Assembly: GCA_018873225.1 (NCBI GenBank)
Contig: JAEILZ010000007.1
Span: 1,426,001 to 1,490,000, forward strand
Origin: [Phialemoniopsis] sp. UDSM-2020
Taxonomy: Eukaryota; Ascomycota; Sordariomycetes; Thyridiales; Thyridiaceae
Length of the DNA: 64,000 nucleotides
Direction: 5' to 3'
Shown one piece after another: positions 42,585-53,671 of the stretch. The translations under genes and the position numbers were made by a program. Every line of letters starts with the position of its first letter. Position 1 is the stretch's first letter. The notes below the pieces were generated by a model. The model searched no databases and was not told the origin of the DNA. It worked only from the letters and a program-made list of their open reading frames with translations.

Positions 42585-44344
42585 ATGATTTCCGTACCCG
42601 AGCCCGACAGACATGACGAGAAGGCGCCAGTCGTCACCAAGCGAGATGACATTGGCCTACAATTCATCGCCGAGCATGGTACAACTTCATACACTCCGGC
42701 CGAGGAGCGCAAAGTTCGATGGAAGCTGGACCTAAACCTGATGCCCCTGGTAGACCTGTTCTCAATCATGATTCCCTTAATCTAGGCTAATGTTTGTTCT
42801 ACAGATGATGTTCACGTATGGACTACAGTATCTCGACAAAGTTGCCATCTCCTACGCCGCAGTCTATGACATGCGAAAAGACCTCAGTCTCGTCGGCCAG
42901 GACTATAGTTGGGCCAACAGCATGTTCTACTTCGGATTCCTGACCGGACAAATTCCCGCCAACTACCTGCTACAGAGGTTCCCGACTGGCAAATTTGCCG
43001 CGACGAATCTGCTGATCTGGGGCGTGCTCGTTATGCTATGCGCAGAGAGCCACAACTTTGGTGGCCTTGCCGCTCTGTAAGTCCGGCCCAGAACACGGTT
43101 TAAGGTCAAGAGCTTCGGGACTAATACGTGGCATAGGCGCTTTCTCATGGGCCTTTTCGAGAGTGGTATCACACCGGCATGGACGCACATTACAGCCATG
43201 TTCTACACCAGGCATGAGCAGGGCGCCCGCTGCACCGCGTGGTTCTCCATGAATGGCTTCGCAGCCATCGCTGGTGGATTGATGAGCTACGGAATCGGCC
43301 ACACGCACACAAGTGTTATGCAATGGCAACTTGTAAGTGCCTAGTGACTGGCTACACCCTGTCAATGCGGAAGCGAACTGATTTGGACGTCAACAGGTAT
43401 TTCTGGTGTGCGGAGCCATCACAGTCTTCTGGGCCTTTGTCGTGTTCTTCTTCTTCCCGGACTCTCCTGCCAACGCCAAGTTTTTCACCGAGAAAGAGCG
43501 CACTATTGCCATCGAGCGTCTGCGTGACAATCGGACAGGTATCAAGAACCCGACATTCAAGCCTGTGCAGGCTCTCGAAGCTTTCAAGGACCCTCAAGTG
43601 TGGGCCTTTGTTATTTCGCAGGGTGTTAGCAGCATAGGGAACGTCGGAGGATCCTTCCTACCTATCATCATTCAGGAAATGGTAAGTATCACAGTCTCAG
43701 GCTTGGTCATGATGGAGTTTCATCGGTAATAATGTCTTTCCCTCTAGGGCTTCACCGGACTACAGACAACGCTCTTGACAATCCCCGCAGGCGGCGTCGA
43801 GGTCGTTGCCATGGTCGTTGCCGGCTTTGCTAGCTCCTTTATCGGTAATGGCAAGGGTCGTACGTTCACAATGTTCATTGTCAGCATACCCACGCTTCTA
43901 GGCTGCATATTCCTGGCTGCCGTTCCCCGTGAGCACACCTGGGTTCGCATCGTCGGTGCCTGGCTTCTCCTTACGGCGCCCGCAGCCACCGCCCTGATGC
44001 TTAGTCTGATCGGATCCAATGTTGCGGGATTCTCCAAGAAGGTGACAACGACTGCACTCACCTTTGTCAGCTACTGCATAGGCAATATCGTGTCGCCACA
44101 ACTATTTATTTCTACCGAGGCACCCGGGTATGCAACAGCAATGCGCGGCATTTTGACCTCGACCTCGATCGTTATGCTCATCGAGCTTCTGCTGGCTGTT
44201 TACTACATCTTCGAGAACCGGCGGAGGGACAGGATCCTGGCGAACACCCCTCAGGAAGTCATTGATGCTGTGACTTTTGAAAACGAGGAGTACGCAGATA
44301 GGACTGACCGAGAAGACTTTCTCAAATTTCGTTACAGCTGGTAA
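42585..44344 (+). CDS. MFS permease, allantoate permease (Dal5)-like
   Basis: 504-aa twelve-helix ACS-family carrier. Five exons; introns 42750-42804, 43077-43136, 43333-43396, 43682-43747, all in phase. Marks: LNLMPL then QYLDKVAISYAAVYDMRKDL, WANSMFYFGFLTGQIPANYLLQ, RFLMGLFESGITPAW, FFFFPDSPANAKFFTEKER, SLIGSNVAGFSKKVTTTA with GNIVSPQLF. The last two are typical of allantoate and ureidosuccinate permeases. Together with the divergent M20 amidohydrolase it makes a likely uptake-plus-hydrolysis pair for a ureide or carbamoyl compound. The start is the ATG at 42585 (MISVPEPDRHD). The substrate is inferred. Confidence 0.92.
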
Positions 44345-45299
44345 TAATGTTCATAAATCAGTTGCGTGTCGATAAGCATCTATATGAAGGCCCATTTCGA
44401 TCAAAGTAGCAGTAGATAACCCGAGCAACTGAGCTGATAAACTGTGACTGGTAATAAATTAGGACCTTGGTAGCGTCAAAGTTTGCCGTTTCACACTAGT
44501 CAACTTCTATCATCAAGAAGATCTCCCAGAAGGGCCCTACGTGCAGTTGGTAAAGATAGCCCTTTGTGACTCGGGGGCAAGGTGCCTTGTTGCAAGCTAT
44601 CCACTCTGTCCTCTTCCTCAACGTGGACTCGAACGGCCCCATCGAAGGCATGAATTGGCACTGGTACCGAGCTCTTGATCCAGACTCGTACAACCTCACG
44701 GAAGACGTCGACGGTTTCGGGGTTTACTGATCTGAGGATAAGAATTGCAGGAATTATTATCGCTTCACACATTCTCGAGTCCGCGGCTTGATCAACCCCG
44801 CGGATTGCCTGCAGGCATGCCCCGTGAAGTGCCTGAAACGGAACAGAGTTGAGCTTTCAGCAATAGAAGTATGGACCTGTCGAATTTAGGTAGTGGGATA
44901 ACCTTCTTACCAAGAAGGCGGAGTCTTGATGTATTATCACGTGTTTGTGCGGAAGATTCTCCTTGTTTTGCAACCCCGCGATAACGTGTCCCCAAACATC
45001 ACATCCAAGATTTCGAACAAGACATACAATTGCGGCACCCATTTAATTGACTCGTGTAGCAACTTTGGTCTCCAAATGGGATCATTCCCTTCGAGACTAT
45101 CGAAAGATCGCAAGTCAAGGGCTTTCTCATCGGGCACACCAAAGCCGCTTCCAAACTTTGATCACCTACTCAAGCTACCAGGCGTCGGGGGCATCCCAGG
45201 CACAGGGTTTTTTGAACCTTATAGAGATGTCAGTAAACACCAAAAAAACGGCTGATCTTTACGTAGAAGCTCACAAGCAGTGTGTAGCCACGAGCACGG
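44345..45299. other. Intergenic region with a possible coding relic
   Basis: About 950 bases. At 44577-44730 (plus) a stretch without stops reads QGALLQAIHSVLFLNVDS and ends LTEDVDGFGVY before TGA; it looks protein-like but has no start and no recognised family. I take it as a relic or chance. Nothing else stands out. Confidence 0.35.
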
Positions 45300-46053
45300 G
45301 ATGACAACCTCTCATTTCCCCTCGATGATACAGTCTTGGGCTCGGTATCTGACGAGGAGCTGTTGCGCCTAGTGTCAACAGCTCCTAAGATCTACGAACA
45401 TGGGAGTGTCAGCACTGTTCGGATTTCAAAGTCCCTTGTGATCAAGGGCGGAGATCTCAAGTAGTTTGACTTCAGAGACAGTCGAAGCACACTTCTTCGT
45501 CATGGATTATATCTCTGGCCATACAGTCGAAGAGATCTGGGATTCCGTGGGTGTGGATCAGCAAACGTCGAATGCCGACCAGGTGAGCGATATGATCGAA
45601 ACTATGCAGAAAAAAACCCTCGACCTACCACCAGGTCCCATCGGAGGAACCGAAGGGCGCGAGTTCGAGGGGCCATGCTTCACCCACAATGGAGCAGGAC
45701 CGTTTGCTACACTTCAGGATCTCGAAGATTGGTTCAATCACAAGGTCGACATTTGTATCAGATTCAAGCAGATCCCGAAACGGTCTCCTAGATTCCGGTT
45801 CAATAGTCTCGTGCTGTCATATCAGGACATTGCGCCGCGCAATCTTATACTAGATGGTGATGGAAAGGTCTGGTTGGTCGACTGGGCATGGGCAGGCGTT
45901 TACCCGCCCGGTTTCGAGCAGGCGGCTCTCGCAGTGCAATCGAAGGAGAGTCTGCGCGATTTGGTACTTGAGAGATTATCAGACCGTCAAGAACACATGG
46001 CTGAATTGTTTTTTAATATCTCTTATGGCCTGTCGGTCGCAGCCAGACTATAA
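45300..46053 (+). pseudogene. Decayed aminoglycoside-phosphotransferase-like gene
   Basis: The last 195 codons (from about 45466) match fungal APH-family proteins: FFVMDYISGHTVEEIWD, then LVLSYQDIAPRNLILDGDGK and VWLVDWAWAGVYPPGFE, which hold the catalytic Asp/Asn and the DW of the metal site. Upstream, in another frame (45300-45461), SVSDEELLRLVSTAPKIYEH and SKSLVIKGGDL look like the N-lobe but end at TAG (45462-45464). About 30 residues that should join VIKGG to the DYISG block are absent and no intron of usable size explains the shift. No ATG opens the N-lobe frame. So the gene is probably broken by a deletion, unless a short C-terminal form is still made. The original substrate of such fungal APH-like proteins is unknown. 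Confidence 0.6.
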
Positions 46054-46087
46054 CAGCTCTCTTGCTTCTGTAGAGTTGACAACCCGC

Positions 46088-47426
46088 TCAAAGGTTGCTC
46101 AAGATCAGTTCTACCTCTTCTTCTGCAGTATCCAGGATGTGCCGAGGTGGATATTTGGGCTTCCATCCCAAGGCCTTGCCATGCTCAGCGGTGAACATAC
46201 ACCTGTAGCACTCGTTAGCTCTCCTCGAAACCAATTACGGATTACTCAAAAAGCCACAAACCTGCCACCAAAGAAAGTAGTCATAGTATCTGTCGGAACT
46301 TTGTTCAAGGCCGCAAGCTTCTTGATGTCATCAGCGTCCGCTGTTGTGATGGTGTTGTCGGAGATGACGCCGTGTTTCTGCAGTGTCGTTCCCATGGCCT
46401 TGTAGAGATCATCCCAAGCCACGCTTCCAGAAGACGCCAGATAGTACCCATTCTTGCCGTGATCCAAGGGCTCATCGGCTACCATTCGGCGCAAAATCTC
46501 GAGATAGAGAGTTGTGTTGTCATAGACATGACAGACGGGCCAAGGCTGTCGCATGGTTAGCATACTTAGACGTCTGGTTTCCAACCAACATCTTCACATA
46601 CTGGGTTGTCTGTGTCAAACTTGTACATCTGTCCCAGGGCTTTGGCAGCCTTCACAATAGCCACGGTCTGGATGGAGATCTTGTTGCCAAAGCCTTCACC
46701 TTCGCCATCTGCACGGGTGTCAGTACAAACATCTCGAGTCCCAACCCTGTAAATGAGCCCATACAAACGATACAAGGGGCGAAAATGTATGTTCGTACGC
46801 CCAGCCTCTCCCCAGCTTCAATGATGCTGTTGTTGGTCGTCACTCCCTGGCAGAGTAGTGTCATCAGCAGCATGTAAGACCGGACTGACATCTGACAAAA
46901 CGTACCTTGAGCATGATCGGGATTGCGGACGAATTCACTTGAGCCTTTTGCATTTCGTACCAACTGGGATCCGTGTCCGGAATGGGCCGATCGGTTGGTG
47001 CGCCAGCAAAAGTCGAGAACATCTTGGCTCCGGTAGTCTACGATCTGTTCTAGTAGAGTATCTCATAAAGTCTGACTTAGACAGGGCGAGCCTCACAAAT
47101 AAGAAGTGAACGGTCGATCCGGTCCTCTCTTTCACAGCCGCCAGAGCCTTGATGAAGTGCGCGGGCGGCTCCGGGCTGATGGCATCAGGCAAGTAGTAGA
47201 CCACAGTGATGCAATTGCTGACGACAGCTTCGTTTACGGCCGCCTCATCGTGGATGTCGAACGCAAGTGGCTCGGCATCATATTGCTTGACGGCTTCGGC
47301 CTGGGCATCGGTGCGCACGAGAGCGAAGAGCTTGTCGTAGGCGGGCAGGTTCGCGGACTTGAGGCGAGATAGCAGAGTGCCACCAAGGTAGCCCGAGCCG
47401 GCGGTAATGAGGATTCTATGGGACAT
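46088..47426 (-). CDS. NAD-dependent epimerase/dehydratase-like extended SDR
   Basis: 349-aa NAD(P)-binding protein with six exons (47426-47097, 47037-46906, 46846-46765, 46708-46602, 46545-46262, 46202-46088); every join keeps the frame. Marks: ILITAGSGYLGGTLLSRL (Rossmann start), KMFSTFAGAPTDRPIPDTDP, GVRTYIFAPCIVYGEGEGFG, then PWPVCHVYDNTTLYLEIL and KNGYYLASSGSVAWDDLYKA. This is a common fungal family of extended SDR proteins; few have known substrates and some belong to secondary-metabolite clusters. The catalytic YxxxK is not obvious, so a binding or isomerase role is possible. It is convergent with the decayed APH gene and heads the run that includes GTP cyclohydrolase II. Confidence 0.85.
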
Positions 47427-47902
47427 GATGGGCGTTGAACAACTGCTTGCAAAGGAAACAAATCAACAGTGACAGGGACAGCGGCGGGTGTTAGTCTTTT
47501 CGAGTCTCCTCCGGTGGTCGAGATAACAGCACAGCAACAAAGTTTAGCATTATTAATCACGGACCAATTCGGCAGATTAGACTTTCGGCGGGAATAAAGC
47601 GAGACTAAGGTGGGGAAGCGGGTGCCGACTCGGGCCGCTGTCCGGCCCCGCAACCATCCGGCTCTGACAAATCCCCTGCATCGATGACGGCGACCAGTTC
47701 ACAAAGATCATAAGGTATAATTTCTACCTCATATATGTGAGATGTTGACTTCTTAGGTGAGAAATATCCCATTATTTAACGTGAGATAACCTATAACCTG
47801 CGGATGGTGCCATGGAAATATCACATCATGATCGGCATGCTTGGATTGAAACACCGAGCAAGAACCGCTCAATAATCCTTGTTCATCTAAAGGACATAGT
47901 TC
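47427..47902. other. Intergenic region
   Basis: AT-rich stretch upstream of the epimerase and downstream of the HAD hydrolase; both are on the minus strand, so it mainly serves as the epimerase promoter. No gene seen. Confidence 0.45.
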
Positions 47903-49667
47903 CTATATCTCCAGCCCCTCACGCTGCATAGCCCACTTCACCGCCTCTTCCACATCTCCAAGCTGAACAGTTGGTTTGCTTGAAGGTGGAAGGCCAAGTT
48001 TCGGATCGTATATCCCAGTGTGGACCAGGATCGATGGCCATTTGGCCGCATTTGCACCTATCAACCTGTTAGTTTGTTATCGCCTAGATCATCTCTCCTG
48101 GACTTGCCGGCTATATCTGTGGAAGTTTCAGTAATGAGGAATACAAAGAGGATAGTATTTTGTCACGTACCAGACTCAGGATTGTCTAAATAGAGAAAGA
48201 GGGTACGAATCAGTTTCGTCCTAATATCAATTTCAAACTTACTTACCTCCGACCATGTAACTACGAACCCGTTCGTGTTAGTTATGAGAGATCCTGGTCA
48301 AGAAAAAGATTCACATACAGCGTAGGCTCTGGATCCCCAGGCTCCTTCGGTCCTCCTAGCTCATCCGCCTGAGCCAACAACATGCCTTTCGCAAACGCGA
48401 ATGTCTGTGGTGTCGGCTTGCCGAATTGCTTATAAGGATATGTCTCTCCTGCCAGAAGCTTTGTCCGATTAGTCGAGCACGCTTGACCCCAAGGAGAAGA
48501 CACACCTTATACACCGCCTGGAATGATTCCTTGAACAACCCCATCGCGAAGCGGTGCTGCGAAAAGTCGTTCCGCCAGAGAAGGTCCGGGTTGCAAAACA
48601 CAAGCTCGACAATAGGATCTTCTTCTTTGCTACGATAGGGCGCCCCGATAATGCCGCCCCGAGCACGAAGGATGTCGACCATGACTTGCGTGTCTAGGCC
48701 CCAGTTTCGCGAGTCGCAGAAGAGGAAGATGGCTCGGAAGGCCGTATTCGCGAGATCAAATGGCTTAAGGGACCTCTTAGCGAACTTCCGTGAGGAGACT
48801 ACCGAAGACTAACCTTGGCAGCCCTGAGCTCTTCAGGCGTCATATGGTGATGAGGGAAGACGCTACATGCTCAGTCACTCGAACCTTCATCTGCTGAGTG
48901 TTGTCTACAACATACCTCGGGTTCGATGCGAGAACATCGAGAGAGTTGTAAGCTTTCTTGAAACCGTATCTAGTGCGGTTTCAGTAAACCTGTGCACGGG
49001 TGGAGAAGTGAGAAACTTGCTCTTCTGCAACCTTGCGAATAGAGTCGTTGACACCACCAAGGACGAGAACTGGATCATCGGCATACTTGTGGGCGAACGT
49101 ACGGACGACCGTGTGCGAGAGAATCAACTGGTTGTGATGCACCTGGATCACACTCAACGCATGCCTGAGATGCGAAGTTGGGGGTCTGGAGCTCACCGGA
49201 AGGCCTAGATCTTTGCTGAGTTTCGCTGCACGGTCCGCTTCAGTCGCGCCTCCGCCGTTGGTAATCTGTGGTAACGATTTAGACAATCTGGAATTGGTAT
49301 AAGGTCACCGATACGCACCAAGATGTATGGAATCTTTCTGCCATATTGCTTAGACTTGTCATCCATTACTGACAGTATTCTTTGCAACTTACAGCCCATG
49401 TTTGTTCTCGCCGTTCAGGATAGCAAGCGCACGTTTTGCCTCAGGGAGCACAGAAGGCCCGTGGATCAGCACTCCATCCTGTGTTTAGTCAGCTATGCTT
49501 CGTATGCTAGGCCTACTGATCACCCACGATGTCGAAGGCAAAGGCCAGTGGCGACCTGCGCCGTTGAGCTGTGCGTTCCGGTCAGCACTATACCTTGAGA
49601 GCGGCCATTCTCGCCTACTATGCATGGCACGGGCACCAAGAGTCTGCCTCAGTGGCATGAAGCGCAT
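47903..49667 (-). CDS. HAD class IIA hydrolase (CECR5-type), 14 exons
   Basis: Phosphatase-like HAD protein, about 359 aa. Marks: nucleophile motif LAFAFDIDGVLIHGPS, Thr/Asn motif IPYILITNGGGATEADRA, VLVLGGVNDSIRKVAEEYG, QFGKPTPQTF with the motif III Lys, and MVGDNPESDIAGAN (motif IV). Exons (minus): 49667-49619, 49568-49528, 49478-49393, 49337-49319, 49265-49197, 49142-49021, 48969-48916, 48862-48814, 48763-48506, 48458-48319, 48260-48247, 48185-48171, 48116-48108, 48057-47903; sum 1080 nt, in frame. Two introns (48970-49020, 48058-48107) begin GCAAGT, the GC-AG type. Three microexons of 14, 15 and 9 nt encode motif IV. The first intron is the least sure; an in-frame Met also lies at 49757. 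Substrate unknown; family members are often mitochondrial. Confidence 0.82.
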
Positions 49668-50248
49668 TGTGCTTGTGCGAAGGGGACAATGTTGTTGTGG
49701 TGTAGCATTGGGTGGCCTGGAAACATCGCACACGACGACGTTCTTTATTTGCGTCATCGCGGCTCAGGGCCGACTGCCATGCGTTTTGTGACGCACTGCG
49801 ATGGGGATTTGTAGTCTCTGATCCGATTCGCCAGTATTCGACGCGCATAAGCAGCTCCTGCAGTTGCGCCGGACACGCAGAAAAGAACATGCCGAACTCG
49901 TTGTGCTGCAGGTAGCCTACGCGCACCACTTGCTCTGTTTGTAGGTATCACAGCATCACGAAGGATGAGAGGGGCTACGTAGCATGCCTTGGAGAAACGG
50001 GATGGCAATTGTCCGTCTATGACATGTATCGAGCCGGCACATCGGTTGTGCGACGGTGAGATGTGATTCAGTCGTCAGCTGACTAGGGCGCGTCCCGTCC
50101 GCGCGATCGACATCACTGCCGGCATCGCACAGAGGTGTTGGATGTCGCAAGATCATCCCTAGTTAACATGAGTGCGTGATTTCCAGTATCGTCGAGGAAC
50201 TAGTGAGTCTTCTTCTCAACCACACCGCCAGCTCGGAATTAAGCCACC
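49668..50248. other. Divergent intergenic region
   Basis: 580 bases between the HAD gene (minus) and the efflux carrier (plus), holding both promoters. The frame of the HAD first exon stays open back to 49757. No other gene or repeat seen. Confidence 0.45.
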
Positions 50249-52139
50249 ATGACGACCGAAGCTGCCAGCCCCGAAGTCCCAAACCCTGACAGTACGAACG
50301 ATGGCCCCCCTGGAGTATCGTCGAATCTGGGTGACAGCCATCTTCTGACGGGGAAGAAGCTCGCTGTCGCTTTTGCAGCCATGCTCCTGGCCCTCCTCTG
50401 TAATGCTCCAAGTTTGACCGGCCTTGGAGTGTGTGACTGACCAATTCTCTCAGTAATCGCCCTGGACCAGACCATTCTATCAACCGCTCTGCCACGCATT
50501 GCCTCGGACTTTAACGCTGTGAGTTTAGAACGTCCAATGGTTCATACGAACTAGCTGACAGAAGCCACTCGGGTAGTTCTCCCAACAAGGCTGGGTAGCC
50601 GCCTCGTTCGTACTCACGCAGACTTCCTTCATCCTGTTCTTCTCGCAGGTCCTTCGTGTCTACCCCGCGAAATACGTTCTCTTGACTTCAGTCCTCATAT
50701 TCGAAGCTGGCTCAGCCCTGTGTGGCGCGTCCCGGAATGTCAACACGCTCATCGGCGGGCGGGCCCTATCCGGTGTCGGCGCTGCCGGTATTCTCGTCGG
50801 GATCCTCCAGGTCATGGCCCAGGCCACCAAACTAGAGGACCGGCCTACGCTATTCAGTCTCTTTGAGTCGGTCTTTGCCTTCGCTTCTATCGCCGGGCCT
50901 CTCATGGGCGGAGCACTCACAGATCATGTCACCTGGCGTTGGTGTTTCTACATCAACCTTCCCGTCGGCGGCGTGTCCATCGTGGCCATCATCTTTCTCC
51001 TAGATGCCCCGCCTCCGCTCGGGTCCGAAGGATACGACCGATCTCCCATGACCATGCTATGGCGCACGTTATCGTTGGACTGGGCCGGTGCCGGACTCAG
51101 TCTTGCCGCCGTCACGACCCTCGTGCTGGGGCTCCAGTGGGGTGGAAATGAGAAAGACTGGGACAGTGCAGCAGTCATCGTGTGCCTCGCTCTGACGCCG
51201 GTTCTTGTTATTGCATTCGTCTTTTGGGAGCGCTACCTGGGCGATCAAGCTATGGTCCCTCTGGCCATCTTTAGGAAGTCCGGCATCTCGGTCTCCGCGA
51301 TATGCTGCTTCGCCATCTTCAACCGATTCATCTACTTGATCTTCACCTACTACATCCCGATCTACTACCAGGCTGGGCGCCACCGTTCCGCTACTATGAG
51401 TGGCGTGGACTTGCTCCCGCTCATGCTCTCTGTGGTCGTCTCTATTGTGGTCTCTGGGCAGCTCGTCGGACGCTTCGGCCGATACTGGCCCTTCTTGGTT
51501 GGGGGACCGGTAATCGGTGCTGTCGGTGCCGGACTCATGTACACTGTCACCGAGTCCATCTCGAATGCGAATGTGATCGGCTACCAGATCCTCGTCGGCA
51601 TCTGCATCGGCACAACTCTCCAGAACATCCTGATCGCCATGCAGGCAGAGTTTGACGACACACCAAAGTTGATCAGTCAGGCCACTGGCATGGTGAACTT
51701 TTGCCAGTTCCTCGGCGGCACAATCGGTCTTGCCATCGCCCAGACCACGTTCTCGGCTGAACTCGCACGTAATTTACACAGCTTCGCTCCGGAAGCACCA
51801 TTCGAAGCCCTCAAGGAGTCTCCTCTGGTGATCTACAGCGGCGTTATCGCAGAGACACTGATTCCAAACGTGGTCCGGGCCTACGTGTCAGTGCCTTCCC
51901 AACTTCATTCTACTGACCCAATATCTAACTGTTCTTTTAGCAAATCGCTCTCAATCGTCTACATTATTGGGGTTCCGGCGAACGTTCTATCGCTAGTGTT
52001 TGCGCTCTTCATCTCCAACATCAACATCAAGAGGAATCCAGACGCGGACGCGGAGGCGAACTCACCGTCTAGTAATGACGCGAATGTCGGAGAGAATCAG
52101 CCAGCTGCTGGACAGCAGGTTCCCATGACGGAGAAGTAA
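50249..52139 (+). CDS. MFS efflux transporter, DHA2 (14-helix) family
   Basis: 574-aa proton-coupled drug/metabolite exporter. Marks: IALDQTILSTALPRIASDF (motif D1) in helix 1, QGWVAASFVLTQTSFILFFS, GGRALSGVGAAGI (motif B-like), ESVFAFASIAGPLMGGALTD (motif C) and WRWCFYINLPVGG, typical of DHA2. Introns 50400-50453, 50519-50576 and 51887-51940. The last is 54 nt with no stop, so it can pass as coding; removing it restores VRAYV-KSLSIVYIIGVP, the expected helix. Such carriers often export toxins or secondary metabolites; the position between the HAD hydrolase and GTP cyclohydrolase II raises that chance but does not prove it. The tail is Asn/Asp/Ser-rich. Confidence 0.92.
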
Positions 52140-52308
52140 CTCAGACTCATCACCCGCCAGGCTCTGGACACGAAAAGACGCAGAGTTATCATCAAAATCT
52201 AGACTTTAGAGCCACCCAATTAGACAGAGAAACACTGTGAAGCATTTGTAAATCGAGCCAAGAATGTGCAGCAGGCATTGTGTGAATATGCTCAGATATT
52301 TCTATGTG

Positions 52309-53671
52309 CTACGTCGCTGGGTCAGGCTTCGTCTCAACTTTCACATCAACCTCCACCTTCTTGACGTCCTTGGGTACCGACAGCATGTGTCCCATCTTCT
52401 CCACTTTGGCCTTGATGTACTTGTCTAGATCCGCACCACGAACAGCGTCTGCGCCAATCATGGTTGCGCCAGCCTCGCGGGCACCGACATGGGTATCAGT
52501 CCCCGGGTGATGATGATCGTGATCGCACTGCCAGCTCCGGGGTACCATCTCGACACGGTCCAGTACGTTGATCCCCGCAGCTGCCATTGCCTGCACCTTC
52601 GCAGGGTTGTTGGTCAACAGCCGAATGCCCATCGCTACCATAAGGGTCAGCCATGAATTGTTACAATGATGTTGGGTCAAATTCATACCTTCATCCGCAT
52701 CTACAGTGCTTCCAAGCGGCTCAGTCATTCCCAAATCCCGCAGAATAGCCGCAGCGACATCGTAACTGCGCTCGTCGGCGCCATGTCCAAGCATAAGGTT
52801 GGCCGAGAGTGTGTCGTGACCCATGTCCTGCAGGTTGTAAGCTCGCAGCTTCTCCGCGAGCCCGATGCCACGACCCTCTTGCCGGAGGTAGATCACGGCG
52901 CCGCGGCCGGGGATCGTAGTAGTCTTCCCTGCTGACAGCGAGACGGTCATCGGCTCGGCAATCTGCCGCATCGCCTCGTCGAGCTGCTCGCCGCAGTCGC
53001 AGCGCATGCTGCCGATCGTCTCGCCCGTATAGCACTCGGAGTGGATGCGCACGAGCGGAGCAGGAACAGCCGAGGCGGGCACTGATGCCATTTGGGAGTC
53101 GTCTGGATCGGGCGTAGAGGGCGTGTGGACGTCCTCGGTCAGGCGGCCGATGTAGGCGCCGCGGATGAGTCGGTCCATGGACGTCTCTTCGTCCCATGCC
53201 GAGTCCAGCGAGGCACTACGGATAGGAGGAGCGACCATCGGTCGGCCAGAGAGCTGAGCCGGGTCCAGGACGATGGCGAGGTGTTCCTTGGCATCGCGGT
53301 TGTTGTGGTAGAGGTGAAGGAAGGCCGGCCCGTGCGGGGTGGGGATCCGGGCTCGGGCGACGCACTTCGCTTCGACGTTGACATCGCGTTTTGTGGTAGT
53401 TTTGAGCCCTGAAGCGGCATCTCCTGTCGTAGAGGGCTTGTGAGGACTGACACTGGCGTAGGCACGCTTGTCTGTCTGAGCAGTCCTCTGCGGCAACGGA
53501 CGCCTGGAAGAATGTTAGTTATCAAGTCTTGCGTAAGTATGGGTGAACTCACGGGATAGTTTCACGAGTTGTGGATACATGGCGACAGCTACTCCGAGTC
53601 ACTGGGTAGGTGATTCTAATAAGAGTCTGAGCCCTGATGGCAGATGATTTCAGACAGCGTTGTGCAAGCAT
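52309..53671 (-). CDS. RIB1: GTP cyclohydrolase II with N-terminal extension
   Basis: Opens the imidazole ring of GTP, releasing formate and pyrophosphate, the first step of riboflavin synthesis. Zinc ligands are the three Cys of HSECYTGETIGSMRCDCGEQ (about 197, 208, 210); the active-site run YLRQEGRGIGLAEKLRAYNL and LLTNNPAKVQAM are intact. Exons 53671-53553, 53503-52689, 52634-52309 give 419 aa. The second intron (52635-52688) is 54 nt without a stop; splicing yields VDADEAMGIRLLTNNP as in the family. The only ATG reaching the frame is 53671; it adds an Arg/Ser-rich, nearly acid-free start (MLAQRCLKSSAIRAQTLIRI, then SSCRHVSTTRE) like a mitochondrial presequence. Known fungal Rib1 is cytosolic, so this is unusual. 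It may be the housekeeping gene or a paralogue. Confidence 0.9.

Noticed and set aside
44500..44772. Minus-strand 90-codon frame and the plus-strand stretch ending in GFGVY
   Set aside because: Both look partly protein-like, but they overlap, neither has a start with upstream signals, and no family is recognised. Kept only as a possible relic.
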